This document shows, in pieces, positions 40,023 to 52,546 of a stretch of DNA of 64,000 nt. This stretch comes from Schizochytrium sp. TIO01 (Eukaryota > Sar > Bigyra > Thraustochytrida > Thraustochytriidae), in contig SMSO01000006.1 of the NCBI GenBank assembly GCA_004764695.1, forward strand, positions 662,859 through 726,858, in the 5' to 3' direction. Every line of letters starts with the position of its first letter. Position 1 is the first letter of the stretch. The notes beneath the pieces are model-generated. The model had not been told where the DNA came from and searched no databases. It was given only the letters and a program-made list of their open reading frames with translations. The translations under genes and the position numbers were made by a program.

Positions 40023-40772
40023 ATGAACTTTTTTGGTCGACGCAAGACGCAAGCTCCGTCCTCGGGCACTAGCTCGGGCGGCGGGGGCTCTAAGCCTGCT
40101 GCTGCTGATCCAAGTGTTGCTTTGCAGCAGGTGAAGAACCAGGTCTCGGTACTTGAAAAGCGTATTGAGCATCTTGAAAAGCGTGCGGAACAGCAACTTA
40201 AAGAGGCTAAGCGGTTGAGCCTCGCTAAAAATCGCAGTGGTGCTATGCAAGCCCTAAAGCGCAAAAAGATGCACGAGAAAGAGATTGCCAAGCTTCGCAA
40301 TGCCGTCGCGAACTTGGAGCAGCAAGCCTTCTCTATTGAGAATGCTTCTACAACGATTGATATTATTCAGGGTATGAAGGCCGGACGTGCTGCTGCTCAG
40401 AAGATTCAGCAACAGGTCAATATCGAAGATGTCGAAGATCTCAAGGATGACATCGCTGAGCAATTGCAAACTCAGAACGAGATCGATGATATCCTCGCCA
40501 CACAACTGGGTGATGTTGCCGATGATGACGAACTCATGGCTGAATTGGAGGAGCTTGATGCAGAAGAAGAGGATGAGCTTAACGACTTGGATGATGAATT
40601 GGAGGGTCTTGGTCTCGGCGCGTCGAAAGCCTCGCCGCCGTCTTACTCTGAGGCAACTTCACTTCCGTCAGCGCCTACTTCTTCAGTCAAGGTGCCAACC
40701 AAGAAGAAGGTTGAGGAGGAGGATGAAGATGCAAAGGCGTTGGCCGCCCTCGAGGCCGAAATGGCAATGTAA
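40023..40772 (+). CDS. CHMP4: ESCRT-III subunit CHMP4/Snf7/Vps32
   Basis: A 249-aa member of the ESCRT-III core that polymerises into membrane-cutting filaments in endosomal sorting, cytokinetic abscission and membrane repair. The N terminus (MNFFGRRK) has the hydrophobic/basic anchor of Snf7 proteins. Basic helices alpha1-alpha2 run from about 32 to 104 (VKNQVSVLEKRIEHLEKRAE), followed by IIQGMKAGRAAAQKI and the acidic helices (134-195, DDELMAELEELDAEEEDELNDLDDEL). The C-terminal LAALEAEMAM resembles the ALIX-binding/MIM tail of CHMP4. A PPSY sequence at 205-208, in the linker between acidic helix and tail, matches the PPxY motif bound by WW-domain ubiquitin ligases and is not something I know as usual in this family. 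ATG in context AAAAATGA. Confidence 0.94.
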   Translation: MNFFGRRKTQAPSSGTSSGGGGSKPAAADPSVALQQVKNQVSVLEKRIEHLEKRAEQQLKEAKRLSLAKNRSGAMQALKRKKMHEKEIAKLRNAVANLEQQAFSIENASTTIDIIQGMKAGRAAAQKIQQQVNIEDVEDLKDDIAEQLQTQNEIDDILATQLGDVADDDELMAELEELDAEEEDELNDLDDELEGLGLGASKASPPSYSEATSLPSAPTSSVKVPTKKKVEEEDEDAKALAALEAEMAM

Positions 40773-40884
40773 GGTGTATGTACACGCACTTTCAAATATT
40801 TCTAGTAGCACAACGTGCTTGCTTGCACTCTACATGAACGAGGTAATGCAGGAGATCCATCTAGGTGTCTATTATATGTTAAAT

Positions 40885-40890
40885 AATAAA
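40885..40890 (+). promoter_or_regulatory. Possible poly(A) signal of CHMP4
   Basis: AATAAA 113 bp after the CHMP4 stop codon, in AT-rich DNA. The only canonical hexamer close to a stop that I can point to with some confidence. Confidence 0.35.
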
Positions 40891-42680
40891 CCTGAGTAAA
40901 TAGAGGCATCACATGATCATTATCTAGTTTTCAATTCCACTTTGATTGTGATTAGTGTTTTTGCACGGAAGCACCGAAATTAATCATCATTCTTTCCCCG
41001 CCTTTTCTATTTTTATTTTTATTTGCAAAGAAATCAACGAATCGAAAAGAAGAAAATAGATGATGTCAATAGAAGATCTAAAATTTCAGAATTATACACC
41101 TGACTATCATCGTAATTTTAAAAACAAACAGACTGTGTGTGGTTTTACATTTTCCCTTGCTATGCAAATGTTTGTCTCCTCTAAATTGAAGTCTCGAACC
41201 AAAGGTCAAACCTCCAATAAACTAAATTATGCAAGCAAATGTTAATGAGCTCTGGTTTGTTTAAGGCATGACCGTTTGAGCTTGTAAGCTATGGGTTTGG
41301 TAATTAACACTTCATATTGCTTTTATGATCAAAGTTCCAGAGAATTTTTTCTCGCATCACTAAAAACTGAGATGCAAGTATGCACTCCAAAGGAAATTAT
41401 ATAGTTAACCATTCTCAAGGATACAGCACTGCTCAAAGAAGATTCTTCATAATATCATTTTTTTTTTCTATTTAATAAAAATATATATCAAAACCATAAA
41501 TCATAGGTAGTACAATGAGCAGAAAAAAAGTTTGATCATGATCAAACAAGGCTAAAGATCAAATTATTTGTATTATAACAGAAAGAGGTGCTCAAAACCT
41601 TTTTTTTTTAATTTTTTAAATTCAGTTTTAGTTCAAAAGATTTAAATGATATTTTACTGTTACACCAAGATCGAATTTGATATGGAAGGATCATTCGTCC
41701 AGGCTCTTTGTAGGGACGATCCAAATGGAATTAAAACAACGGCCTTACCTCGTGATTTTGTTCTTTAAACCTGAACATTTTACTCATGTGAAAGTACTGA
41801 CTGGTGAGGGTGATCATATCTTGATACCTATGTTAAAAGCTCATTCTGATTTTTTTTTTAAAGACACGCAAATCAAAAGATCAACCAGGAATTAAAAAGT
41901 CAACCGGATCCTTGCTGACACTCTCACTAGCCAGATACAACTTCTTAAACATTTTAACATGGGTAAAAACATTGACTAATCACTCATTACCTTGCCGAGA
42001 TGTGGTTGGTGTCCGAGTCATCATTTTGTAAAAATTCTACATACTTGAGTCAACTAATCTGCTTCTTCGAGGGGTCTTTGACAGCAGTGATCTCGACTGA
42101 TGTTGACAACACTTCACTATTATGAAGTATTTGTAACATCCAACTGCCGAGGCACACTAATTAAATGAAATTTTTGGATTCTTGCTAATGGGTGCTTAAT
42201 GTATAATATTAGTTCGTACTAAGACCAACATTGACTTTTGTAGAATGGCATCAGATCATTGACAATTTTGAAGATTCTCCAAAGAAAAGAAATATAGGTT
42301 GTTATCCGGTTAAAGAAAGAATATTCAAACCTCGCGGTTATTTCTTTTCTAAAATTTTGGACAAAGTTCTTTATTAGCATTATTAGAAACGTCAAAGTGC
42401 AGAAATGAATGTAAGGAATGGTCAATAGCAAATGTATGTTGTTGTTATTTCGAGAAAAGCACATTAGTTAGTTAGTTAATTAATTAATTGATCAAAATGA
42501 GGCAAGCGTAAAATGTATATCGAACAGAGGGCAGCGTGCGTCGTATCCAACTTTTACTATCTCTACCATAAATTGTGAAAGAGGGAGAGTTTCTTCTTTA
42601 TCAATTCAAAGGGGTAGCTTGACTTGATTCAATTCGTAGCTTTAAAAATGGGTAAAAAAGACTCAGTCACATATTACAAT

Positions 42681-42824
42681 GTTTGTTTGTTTGTTTGTTT
42701 GTTTGTTTGTTTGTTTGTTTGTTTGTTTGTTTGTTTGTTTGTTTGTTGTTGTTTGTTTGTTTGTTTGTTTGTTTGTTTGTTTGTTTGATTGTTTGTTTGT
42801 TTGTTTGTTTGTTTGTTTGTTTGT
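42681..42824. repeat. (GTTT)n, the longest simple repeat in the window
   Basis: About 36 GTTT units over 144 bp, with only two flaws (a GTT unit near 42745 and an ATTG near 42787). It generates overlapping Cys-Leu-Phe-Val ORFs in the plus frames, which are artefacts. Confidence 0.97.
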
Positions 42825-42993
42825 CTTTTTGTCTTTTGTCTTATTGTCTTATTTTAGTACAAGTGGATGCAGCAGTCCTCAACTTGTGGAGAATAGACAA
42901 AGTTCGAGGCACCACGCAACCTCTTGTACAATTACAACCTAAAGCGAGATAAACATGTGGGAAAAGAGTAAAGAAAAGAGAAAAGAGAGGATT

Positions 42994-43018
42994 AAAAAAA
43001 AAAAAAAAAAAAAAAAAA
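42994..43018. repeat. Poly(A) run of 25
   Basis: An A25 run after a GA-rich stretch, 170 bp beyond the (GTTT)n tract. It could be a retroposon tail, but no body or target-site duplication was identified. Confidence 0.9.
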
Positions 43019-46000
43019 CGAAAGCTTGCCAGCGCGGCCTACAAAGTTAAATCGGTCGAGTCATTTGTCTATGGCTGTTGTCTATCTTGTCAGGGCCATG
43101 TGTCGGTGGTAGCCTGTACGAGTGAGCTTCTGAGAGGTGCACGGCAGGCGCTGGTTTGAATACCACTGTTACGTGAGGACCTAGGAGGCGCACACTTCTT
43201 CCAAGGGAATACGACACGCCCTTCCTACCTCGACTATGTTGTTACAGTGTATTTGTTACCACATTTCCTAAATTCGAAAGGGTAGTAGTAGGAGTACATT
43301 TCCATTCTTCAGGACCTTCTCCTCTTTATCATGGTGGCCAAGCCTGGTAAACGGGATACAATTTACTTTCTATGCTTGAACATTGGGGTAAATAATCAAA
43401 CTTTGCTAATGCGTAATCCGTAGACTCCATCCAATACACCGAAGCCAACGCGACAGTGACTTGGCGAAGTATTAAAAGGCCACAACTGAACTTGCTTCAC
43501 TGAAGAATTCTTGCGAGGTGAGGATTTCTGTTCAATAGGTTGCCTCTGTCTGCTATTTTATTAATTTTAAAGATAGACGTGGGATGGCCAGCAAACGTTG
43601 TTGTTAGAAGAACAACACCTGAAAGAAAGACAAATATTTGTTCTCACTTCAAAACCTGAGGTAGGTTATTTCTTCGTTAATAAGTCAACCACTCACTCAA
43701 TCTCTTGTGATATAATTGTGTCAGGAAGAAAGTTCCATCATGGAATAGTGCCACCCAAGCGCCACATGCTTAAGCTCATACAAGTTAGCCTACCTATTGT
43801 TTACAGAAAGCACGGACAGTGCAGATGCTTGTAAGCAAGACAACTCCAAAGGAATTTACGAGAACAGCCTTATCCGTAGTTCTTTGCTTTAATGCAACAT
43901 TCTCTTTTGCGTTTCTGATGGCTTTAGCTTTAATACTCTTCTGAGTGTTAAAATCACGTACTCTCAATGCAATTGAGGACAGAGACGAGGGACGGTTGGA
44001 TTAGCAACTGTTACTGTCAGAGTGCCTATGGGACCTCCAAACCAGTAGTAGGGGAATTAGCGTCTCTTCGGCGAGGTGGCTCTTATAATTTAGGTCCTCA
44101 CTTCATTTAAGGGAAACTCGCCCTCACATATCTTAAAGAAATACTAAATTATAACAAATTCAATAAAAGAGGTAGGTACTAGAAACACTACGATGTGTCT
44201 GTTCTTCTTCGTATAAGATGTCTTTCTAGAAAATGGAGTTCATACCTATGATATAGTTGGTGTTTTCCCGGATAAAGACCTCGTGTGCAAGATTCTTCAC
44301 TGAGGCAAATCATATATGACATTTAAATTCGTTCAGACTTGAATTTACAAGGATCACTTAAGAACCATGTGGGGTGATGGTAGCTAGTACAGTTTCTTGA
44401 TTGTGCACGAAAAGGGAAGAAATAAAAAACTGTTACAATGTGTTGTGACGCACAGGAGCAGGTAAATAAATGAACGAGTTTTCCGAGCACCCTTATTAAG
44501 GAAATATAAATTTAAGACGTTTACACACAGAATTTATAGACTTCTGCGGAAGCCATGATGCTGATTTAAAGGATAAAACCACAAAAAAAATTAACTTTGA
44601 AAATCGAAATGTGTACCTGGCGACCGATGCGCCGCAGATATTCCAATGTTATAAATCGTTTCTCCAATCTCCTCTAGTTCAGCAATGGTATAGGTCTTTA
44701 CAAGTTCCTACCTACGGTTAATCACTTCCTGGAATAAGAATAAGAGTTGTGCAAGTGAATTTGGCTGCAAGTCTCGGCTTTCTTTTTATAGTAATCCAAA
44801 GGGCAGTCGACGTTTCGATATCAAATTAAAACGATGAAATCATAACCAGCTAGCTTTTGGCAATAGTTTAGCAGGATAATGTTGCATGAACGGTACTCCA
44901 TAAAAGCACCATAATGTTTATAAGAACTAAGAAGAACTTTAAGCACATCATTATATTACTTACTAATATGAAAACATGCCAGTAGCATGTAGGCAAACAC
45001 ATTAAAGTTGTTGAGACTCCAATCTATGTTTTAGTACTTAGTTTAAACAACATGCAATTTGTTAAAAATGGCTCCTTTTGTCCTAAATTCAACAAAGGAA
45101 AATTTCCTTTTTAAAGAACATGTTTCAAGAGCGCGTAGAACCACATTAACTTTTCCTGTTTCTGTCCTGTACTAGATAGCAAAATTTATAAACATAACAC
45201 CATGTAACATCTAAATAGTAAAAATAATTGCTCTTCATCTAATTTAAGCTTTGTCATGTTTGGACAACTCGCTCGAAGTCTCATTTTATCTAATTAGTTA
45301 AATCCACGGTGATCTCGGTCACGAGTAAGAAGTGAGAGAGAAGCTAGAATTCTAGTAAATTTTAATGACATATGTTTGAGGTCTTACACTTGAGTAATGG
45401 AAGTTTTACATACCTTACCAGGCCACACTACAACAATTGTGTGTTATATACTTTAATCGAAGACATCTCTGGAGTCTCTTCCTATCGTATTTTGCAATTG
45501 AAGCTTGAAACAGAAACAAGGGAGAGACAAAATATTATTGCATCAGCAGTTTGCGCAGGCTGTCAAACGCCTCTGTATAGCTTTTGGTAGTCGGGAAAAG
45601 AGGTGGGTGAAGAAGTGTTGAAGCTGGATCAAAGCATACCCGGCTTTCAAAGCGTGGAAAAAAATGAATCAACAAGTCTCAGAGTAAGGAGGTGTGATTT
45701 ATCGGAGGATTAAACTTCCCGCACTGGTTTTTATGCTCGCTAGTAGTTGTATGATTCATATGCTCAAATTCACTCTTGATATTCTGAGAATGAATGACCC
45801 ATGAAATTCCACGAAACAGCACACGCAAGCGGCCGCAAAACTCAAATTATTGGCCAATACAGTTCTTCAAAATGATCACTTTTCCTTGCTAAGAGGGTCA
45901 TTTACTGCAACGTCTATGTGGAAAATAGTAGTTCTCCCATCAATGATATCTATCTCAAAGATTGCGATCACATTTCTTCACATGACTGCTATTAATGCTG

Positions 46001-46399
46001 GTAAGTACTATTATGCACCACTAGTCTCCTGCGCCTGTGTTTTAGAGTCAATGATGATACCAAAGTTGTTTCTGCATCGATGAAGGCCTGTTACTAGAAA
46101 ACCCAAGGCGACTCGATGTAGATGCACTTCGTGACTGCACTGCAAAATACTCGATATCCATTACGGAGTCTCAAGATCTGCCATAGGGGCGATGACACGG
46201 AGTCTTTAAGGAGCTCTACATGTTTCGCTGTTCTCAGCGCAACGCTTTTCTCTCCCACTCCACACTAGGAGGATTCAGGGTTGTACATAGTGGTCCTCTC
46301 CTTCTCTGAGGTGGAAGGAAGCCACAGACTACGACAGTTTATTTCATTCCATAGCAGCTCTAAAAGTTACCTGTTACTACCTACTATAGTTATGTATTT

Positions 46400-46800
46400 A
46401 ATTTAAACATTTCTCATGGATGCTTATATATTTAAAAATAAATAAATAAATAAATAAGTGATAGGGTCGTCCAAAATTCAAAAAACGTTTTCAAAGTATT
46501 TTTAATTATTTTAAATCAGTTTATAATGTTGATAAAAATACATATCTTTAAGACACATTTTTGTATTTTTTATTACCTGTATAAAATCAAGAATGCACTT
46601 TCTTCCTCCGCTGATATTTTCAAATCATAAGGAAAAAAAAAAAAAAGCGGGATAAGAAGCTTTTACTTTAAAACAAAACAAAACAATTCTTTAAAACTAA
46701 ACTTAAACGTTTCAAACATTAAAAACAAAGCAGTTTTGGCAGCATCAAATGAAAACTTTGAACCAACCCAATAAAATAAAATACACGTCTTCGAACTTCT
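46400..46800. other. AT-rich tract
   Basis: About 400 bp very low in G+C, with an (AAAT)n stretch at 46435-46457, an A13 run near 46630 and many A/T homopolymers. No coding content. Confidence 0.7.
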
Positions 46801-48082
46801 TCTGTACCTCTAGATGCGCCATCTTTTAATTGAAAAGGAACGAAACAACTGCTGAGAAGGTGAAAATGCAAAAGCTTCCTACATTCTAGCACAATAGAGG
46901 ACGAGGCAGGTCGGAGTGGTTACTTGTGAGATGTGGCACTTCGAAGCGACGAGTAGGCAATCGAAAGGCAGCCTTCGATCGGTTCGCTCATTCGTCGCAA
47001 GCACCAGCGAAGGAGAGAAGAACAGCGGTCTCTAAACAGAAACAGAGAATGAGTTCCCTTCGAGGCAGGAACAAAGAACACATGCTCCAGAGAAAACAGA
47101 CATAGACAGACCTGAGTGAGTGAGTGGATCAATGGGTGGATGCTTGGTTGGTCGCACAAGCACTAGCCCTCACACGCGCAGCGGTGGTATGTGTGTTCCG
47201 CGCTCTCTCGAATTTTCACGCAGAAGGTGAATGAACAAGAGAGCCAACTAATTTGAAAGTTTCTCTCAGGCCATGGCCATACAGAGACGAACGCTGCTCA
47301 TACTATGAACAATGTCCATACACTGCGCTATCAGCCTATGGTTCATGCTAGGCTAGTACCTACCTACTCCCTACCTACTTCTTGGCGAACGGGTCAATCA
47401 AATGTGAACAACTGTTGACGCGGTCTACTGCCTACTCGAGGGGTGAATAATTAGCTTTTAGTATATTGCATTGGGTTATCTATCTACGCTTGAGAGTGGA
47501 TTGTCTTGCTTTTTTGCTTTCCGTGACATGGTGTCATAAAGGTATAGGTGCATTGCTAACAATACAACAGTATGGGGGTTGTCATGAATCGAGTTGGATG
47601 CTGAGGCCAAGCATGGCTCAAGTTGGCGTTTATCACGTCTTACTCCGAAATCAAAGATGTATGTAGTGAGTGGCTGCCATGCGAATTTGATGCACAAGCA
47701 GTGGAACTTTATGGTAATTAGATTGTCGATCCCCAAAAGTTGTTATTGACGTCACTCATGCAAAAGCTGATACGGACATTGTAATTGGCCGAATATTCGC
47801 GCTCCTTGTCAATGAAGTCCATGCTCAAGTTCGAGTACGTATCACTGTGCAACTTTTGATTTTAGCAGTAGTAAGCAATTGGGGAAGCAAAGATTGCGCA
47901 AGGACTAGTCGTGGCTTGGTGAGTCAAATAGTTAATAACATGGACTGGGAGAAGGCCTCAAGGAAGTAAATGCGTACGAGGAATCGGGGGAGGTGTAGTC
48001 CACCAGTCTTCGGAACAGGCACTAGACATCGGATCAAGCTTGGCAGAGCCAATAGCTAGCACAAAGGCAACCAGTGCAAAAT

Positions 48083-48096
48083 GCTATAACCTACTG
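48083..48096 (-). promoter_or_regulatory. Isolated copy of the AGTAGGTTATAGC element
   Basis: The minus strand reads CAGTAGGTTATAGC, sharing 13 bases with the third repeat upstream of the THAP-like gene (6349-6361). On the plus strand the flanks (GCAAAATG before, ACTGGGCA after) also resemble the inverted copy near 6275-6293. No gene lies nearby. Confidence 0.3.
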
Positions 48097-51000
48097 GGCA
48101 AAATGTGGAGTCGGAGCCTGCATCATTTTGCCTCCGTGCAGCATTTGTTATTGCCCCGTCCAATACACTTGTAATATGCTTAGACAGTTCTCGCTTTTCC
48201 TGTAGTTCTGTTCATGATAATGGGGTCTCGTTTAGGAGTGTCGTAATACTTGTGAGAGGAATGATACACGGACACGCCAGAAAAATACTTCGATGATGCG
48301 GCAAACGTTGGTGAGGATTCTTTTGCTTGCATAGACAATATCTGCTATTGGATGAGTAGATTGGCTAATAAGTGACGGGTGCTACAAAAACTTAGTTTAG
48401 TTCGTCTGAAGAAGACTACCCTATAAAGTCTGATTCTTACTACCTCTTGTTAAGACTGATCAGACTTTGCTTATGTTACTTTGGACTACCAGATGAAGTA
48501 GATAACAAGGTTCTATGTACCTAACAAGTTGAACTCTTCTAACACTTTTTTACTCATCTCTTGCTACTACAATTGCTTATCTTCTGGCTAGTAATGGGCA
48601 TCAGAAGACAGTGTACTATTTTATTTCTCTCATACTTGCCAGTACTACCAACTACTTTTGTATGCATCCTCCGGGTACTTATTACATTTTGTTTCCGTGT
48701 AGCAAGATCCCCAGAGATTCATATGGGTTTGATACTGCTTCTGCTTTGCAGGCATGTTTAAAAGTGGATATCAAGTAGTAGATACATGAGCCGTTTTTTC
48801 GATCCCTTGCTTGCGTCCGCTTTGGTTCCTCTAAAAGAAGCTTGCTTTGCTGCCTACTTTGCCTACCTCCTTTGCTAGCCTGCTTTGCAAAACTAGTATG
48901 ATACTTAGTAGTACCTAGTTACCTACTAACCTAAAAGTCATTAGCGGACATTAACCTCGAACTGAATCTCTGCCGCAACCATATTTCGACACAAACGTGT
49001 CGGGCACGACAAGAGTGGTCGCTAGCAGGGAAGAAATCCTAGGTGCAGTTGTTTCAAAAACTGTTAGCATCGTTGGCAAATTATTTGTTTTCAGCCATCA
49101 GGTCCGCTGAAGGTATTTCTTGCATAAACATTCGCCAGTGAAACTGTCAATGCTACTCATCCACCTCTGTCCGGTGTGCATGATCCTATCACTGACATGA
49201 AATTTGCTTTCACTTCCTTTTCACCAAAGTGAAAGAAACCTGGAATCGAGACCGTCGGGTCGTCCTATGAGCCTTCTGTGTTCAGACGACCCTAGCGAGA
49301 TCTAGTTTCTTCATCTGCACTTTCTCATCAGAGTTTACAAGTCTTCATTTGCATAAACCACCTCTCTTTAAGTTCATTTCCTCAAGCTCTCATCAAGTAA
49401 TTTCACACTCTAGATATCTAGTAGTTTTTTTTGTTCTTTTTTCCCCCTGGCGTTTACTTTTTGAGGCTTTTTCCGTTCCTTCTAAATTGTGTTCGCCACT
49501 AGTTGATAATTCACACTAGTTAATGCCTAAACTACTGCATTAGTAGATGCATCCGATGCCACGCTAATATTTCCTGTCCAATCTGTGGCATCGTTTACTA
49601 AGTAAGGGGAACTTTCTTTTTATATCATAATCTTAGATAGAATACCTTGGCCCAGTGATGCTTTTACCTGAATTTTCCACTCAAGTTGAAGAATTTCAAC
49701 TCTATGCCTCTGACCAGGGAGCTTTGCCACTGCTATAGTATGTCTTCTTTTGGGTCGCTTCAGGTCGGATCGCCTTCTCATCAATAATGGACCTCTCCAA
49801 TCTAAAACATAAGCCCTTGTCTTTTGACTAACTCTGTGCTGATGCCTGCAAAGTCTACAAACACTATCGCCGTTGGTTAGTGTTTTTCCAATAAATACAT
49901 ACTATGACATCTTATGCGAATATTTTATCTTTGCCCCACAGTGCGTGCTGCTGGGCTTTCACAAGTCAACTACTAGTATTTTCCTTAGAGTCCACAATTA
50001 TGGAAAGTGTTTTATAAACTGTTGAAGGCAGCACGGGTCATATCACAAGCACGTCCAACCTGAAGAACTTTAGCAGTGCTGCGTCAAAGCAGTAAGCCAT
50101 GCGCCAGCATTCGAGCAGTTTCTGAGAGACTTCACACTAGGTATTTTGAAAGAACTTCTTCATCATCACTATCGCCACTTGGCTCTCTTGACGCGACTTG
50201 GAGGTTCAGAGCGGCACGTTGAGCTTGGTTTACTCACTTGGCTCTTCAGTGATCTTGTTCGACATGAGGTGACGAACTGAAAAAGCTGTAATTCATGTAC
50301 GCACTCAAACAGTCGAGGTATAGCCATCCAGGATAGTTTACAAAATGTTTTGAAAGCAATTGCAAAAGATTGCGACCTGAGCGAAGCGAAGCTCTTAGCT
50401 GTTTTCCGTTGATCTCATGGGAATAAATTAATCGATGGGTACTGTTGTCCAACACAAGTTCTTGTTCAATATGAACTTGTTGTTGTTGCTACTGCTGACA
50501 ATGACAGCGTTTTATAGCCAAGGTGTTTCGCACGCACTCTCCACCGACTTTTGCTTCTGTGTTGGGCGCGTGGGCTGTTTACCGATCATTTGACGATGGA
50601 TAAACTGTCTTCAGGTGGATGGCTCGGTTGGTTGTCAAGTCTCATGCAATCATTCTCGAAGTGATTTCTCACGAACTGTTGGGCGAGCAATTCATTGAGC
50701 AGAAGCCATGAGCAGATGGACGCAAGGTGGGGGACATGCGGCCAGCACCTCAAAACAGCGCGGGGTGGGGGAGTCAATAGTCCCCTGTATAAGTGAGCTT
50801 TGACTTGTGCTCTCTCGAATGGCTCAGTAGTAAAAAAGAAAATGCCAGTGCGTGGAATTAAGAGCTGATTCGTGGTATGAGTGCGGTTTACAAGACCAGC
50901 AAGAAGTTGTCACAGAATATCAGTTGCAGCAACGCCAAATTTTATCAAAGAAAGGAAAGAATAGGTAAAACTTTGAATGTTTATACCCGCTTGCCTTACA

Positions 51001-51589
51001 TTTGGGCAGGCTGTATAGTTCTAAGACTAGTGCTACCTAGATGGTGCTACCCTGCTATTGATGAAATGCACCCTCCTGCGCAACTATATATTCCCTCTAT
51101 ACATAGGTACTGTTAGGCATAAGGATGCAGTTGAATTGATAAGGAAGGGATAAAAGGGAAAGGAATAACTGGAAGCGAAACATAGGAAAAGCCAAAATAG
51201 ATGTGCCTCTGACCATATAATTAAATAGATTGTTACAGTAGATGGGTGGTGATGATTCACTCAACATGGACTGCTGCAGCCTGTTGTGGAGGCGTCCGGT
51301 TGCACTAACCAGTGCTATGAATGTGGTGTTTTCCATAAGGTCTTGAGCTTTTGATTGCTGGACCTCTTTCCTTCCTGCTTGCCGCTATTACACTGTGCGA
51401 TTCGGACATTCTCACCTCCAGCTTCGTATTTTGGAAAGTCGCCACTTAAAAAACAATTTTAAAAATAGTATTAAAAAAGGGAGTCATGGGTGTCTTAAAT
51501 TGCATTTTGTACGTCTTAAAATTCAAGTTGCCCTTCCTGAAAGGGTTGACATCTTTACCGCTAAAAGAAAACAATACTTTTATTTATTA

Positions 51590-51830
51590 AAAATGAAAAC
51601 TATTAAAAACATACGAAATGTATTAATTGACAAATAAAATACACATTATATAATATGTTTTAAATTCAATGAAAACCTAAATAAATAAAATATTATTAAA
51701 AAAACTCAAATACATCAAAATAAAAATATAACGATACACTTTAAAAAAAAAAAACTAAAAAAAAACTAAAAAACCGTTAAATTTTAAAATTTATTTTAAA
51801 AATGTTTACCTTACCCCTAAAAAAATCCGC
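51590..51830. other. Extremely AT-rich 240-bp tract
   Basis: Almost only A and T, with A-runs up to 12 on the plus strand and TAAATAAAATATTATT-type sequence. It could act as a DNA-unwinding, origin-like or centromere-like element; sequence alone does not say. Confidence 0.6.
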
Positions 51831-51966
51831 TGAAGCGATTATAAAAATAATGCAAGCAGATAAAAGAAAAAGTGATCAAACTTAGAGAGGGCTTTTGCGT
51901 TTTTGAGACAGACATGAACATTGCCCACACAAGACTGCCTATTCTAACCCTGTTATTTCCTCACAG

Positions 51967-52233
51967 ACATGTCCATCCACTATCTCGGTTATGTGTCCGG
52001 CACGTGGGGGCACGAGAGTGGGTGTAGCTCTGGACTTCCAGGTTGGAGTGGTGTCGAATGCATTTCTGGAAGCCCTGCCTTCATTCTTGAATGCACTGGC
52101 ACACGCAAAAGTTCCCTTTCGAGCCATCTTCATGTCCGGATATTTTCTTCTCCTCACACATATATACATATCCATCCAATACAGCATTCCTTTTGGAACA
52201 GCAGATTCTGCGCAAGCAAGGAGTTTATGTTAA
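51967..52233 (+). other. Candidate terminal exon (88 codons)
   Basis: A near-ideal 3' splice site (TTCTAACCCTGTTATTTCCTCACAG, given as TTCTAAC branch at 51942 plus pyrimidine tract and CACAG at 51966) precedes an open frame of 88 codons ending TAA. The translation (TCPSTISVMCPARGG..., later ALPSFLNALAHAKVPFRAIF) looks protein-like but is unrecognised. The other plus frame and the minus strand are also open here, so the frame alone proves little. No upstream exon was matched. Confidence 0.25.
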
Positions 52234-52461
52234 TCAATTAAAGAATAATTCTAAATAAAGCCCAGTTTGAGGTGAGTGAATGGGCAGCACATGATAAACC
52301 ATCTGAGAGAGGGAGACTACTTGGTCGATATTTGCAACTCAGACACGCATGATCGATGTCTACATCTGAAACAGAGAACTTCGTGACTAGCCAAGCTAGC
52401 TAGCTAGTGTCTCACGGATAGTAAGTAGGAAGGGACTTTATTCCCCATATGCCAAAAGCGA

Positions 52462-52546
52462 AAGAAGGAAGGAAGGAAGGCAGAAATAAATAAATAAATA
52501 ATAAATAAATTAGTTAATTAATAAAGAAAGAAAGAAAGAAAGAAAG
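52462..52546. repeat. GGAA / AAAT / AAAG compound microsatellite
   Basis: Three different tetranucleotide repeats stand side by side: (GGAA) at 52462-52480, (AAAT) at 52484-52512 and (AAAG) at 52521-52546. Confidence 0.9.

Noticed and set aside
42679-42952. Cys-Leu-Phe-Val repeat ORFs in two frames
   Set aside because: They are artefacts of the (GTTT)n repeat.
43098-43165. tRNA-like segment with GGTTTGAATACC near 43150
   Set aside because: It differs from the B-box at two key positions and no acceptor or anticodon stem can be paired; no tRNA is called.
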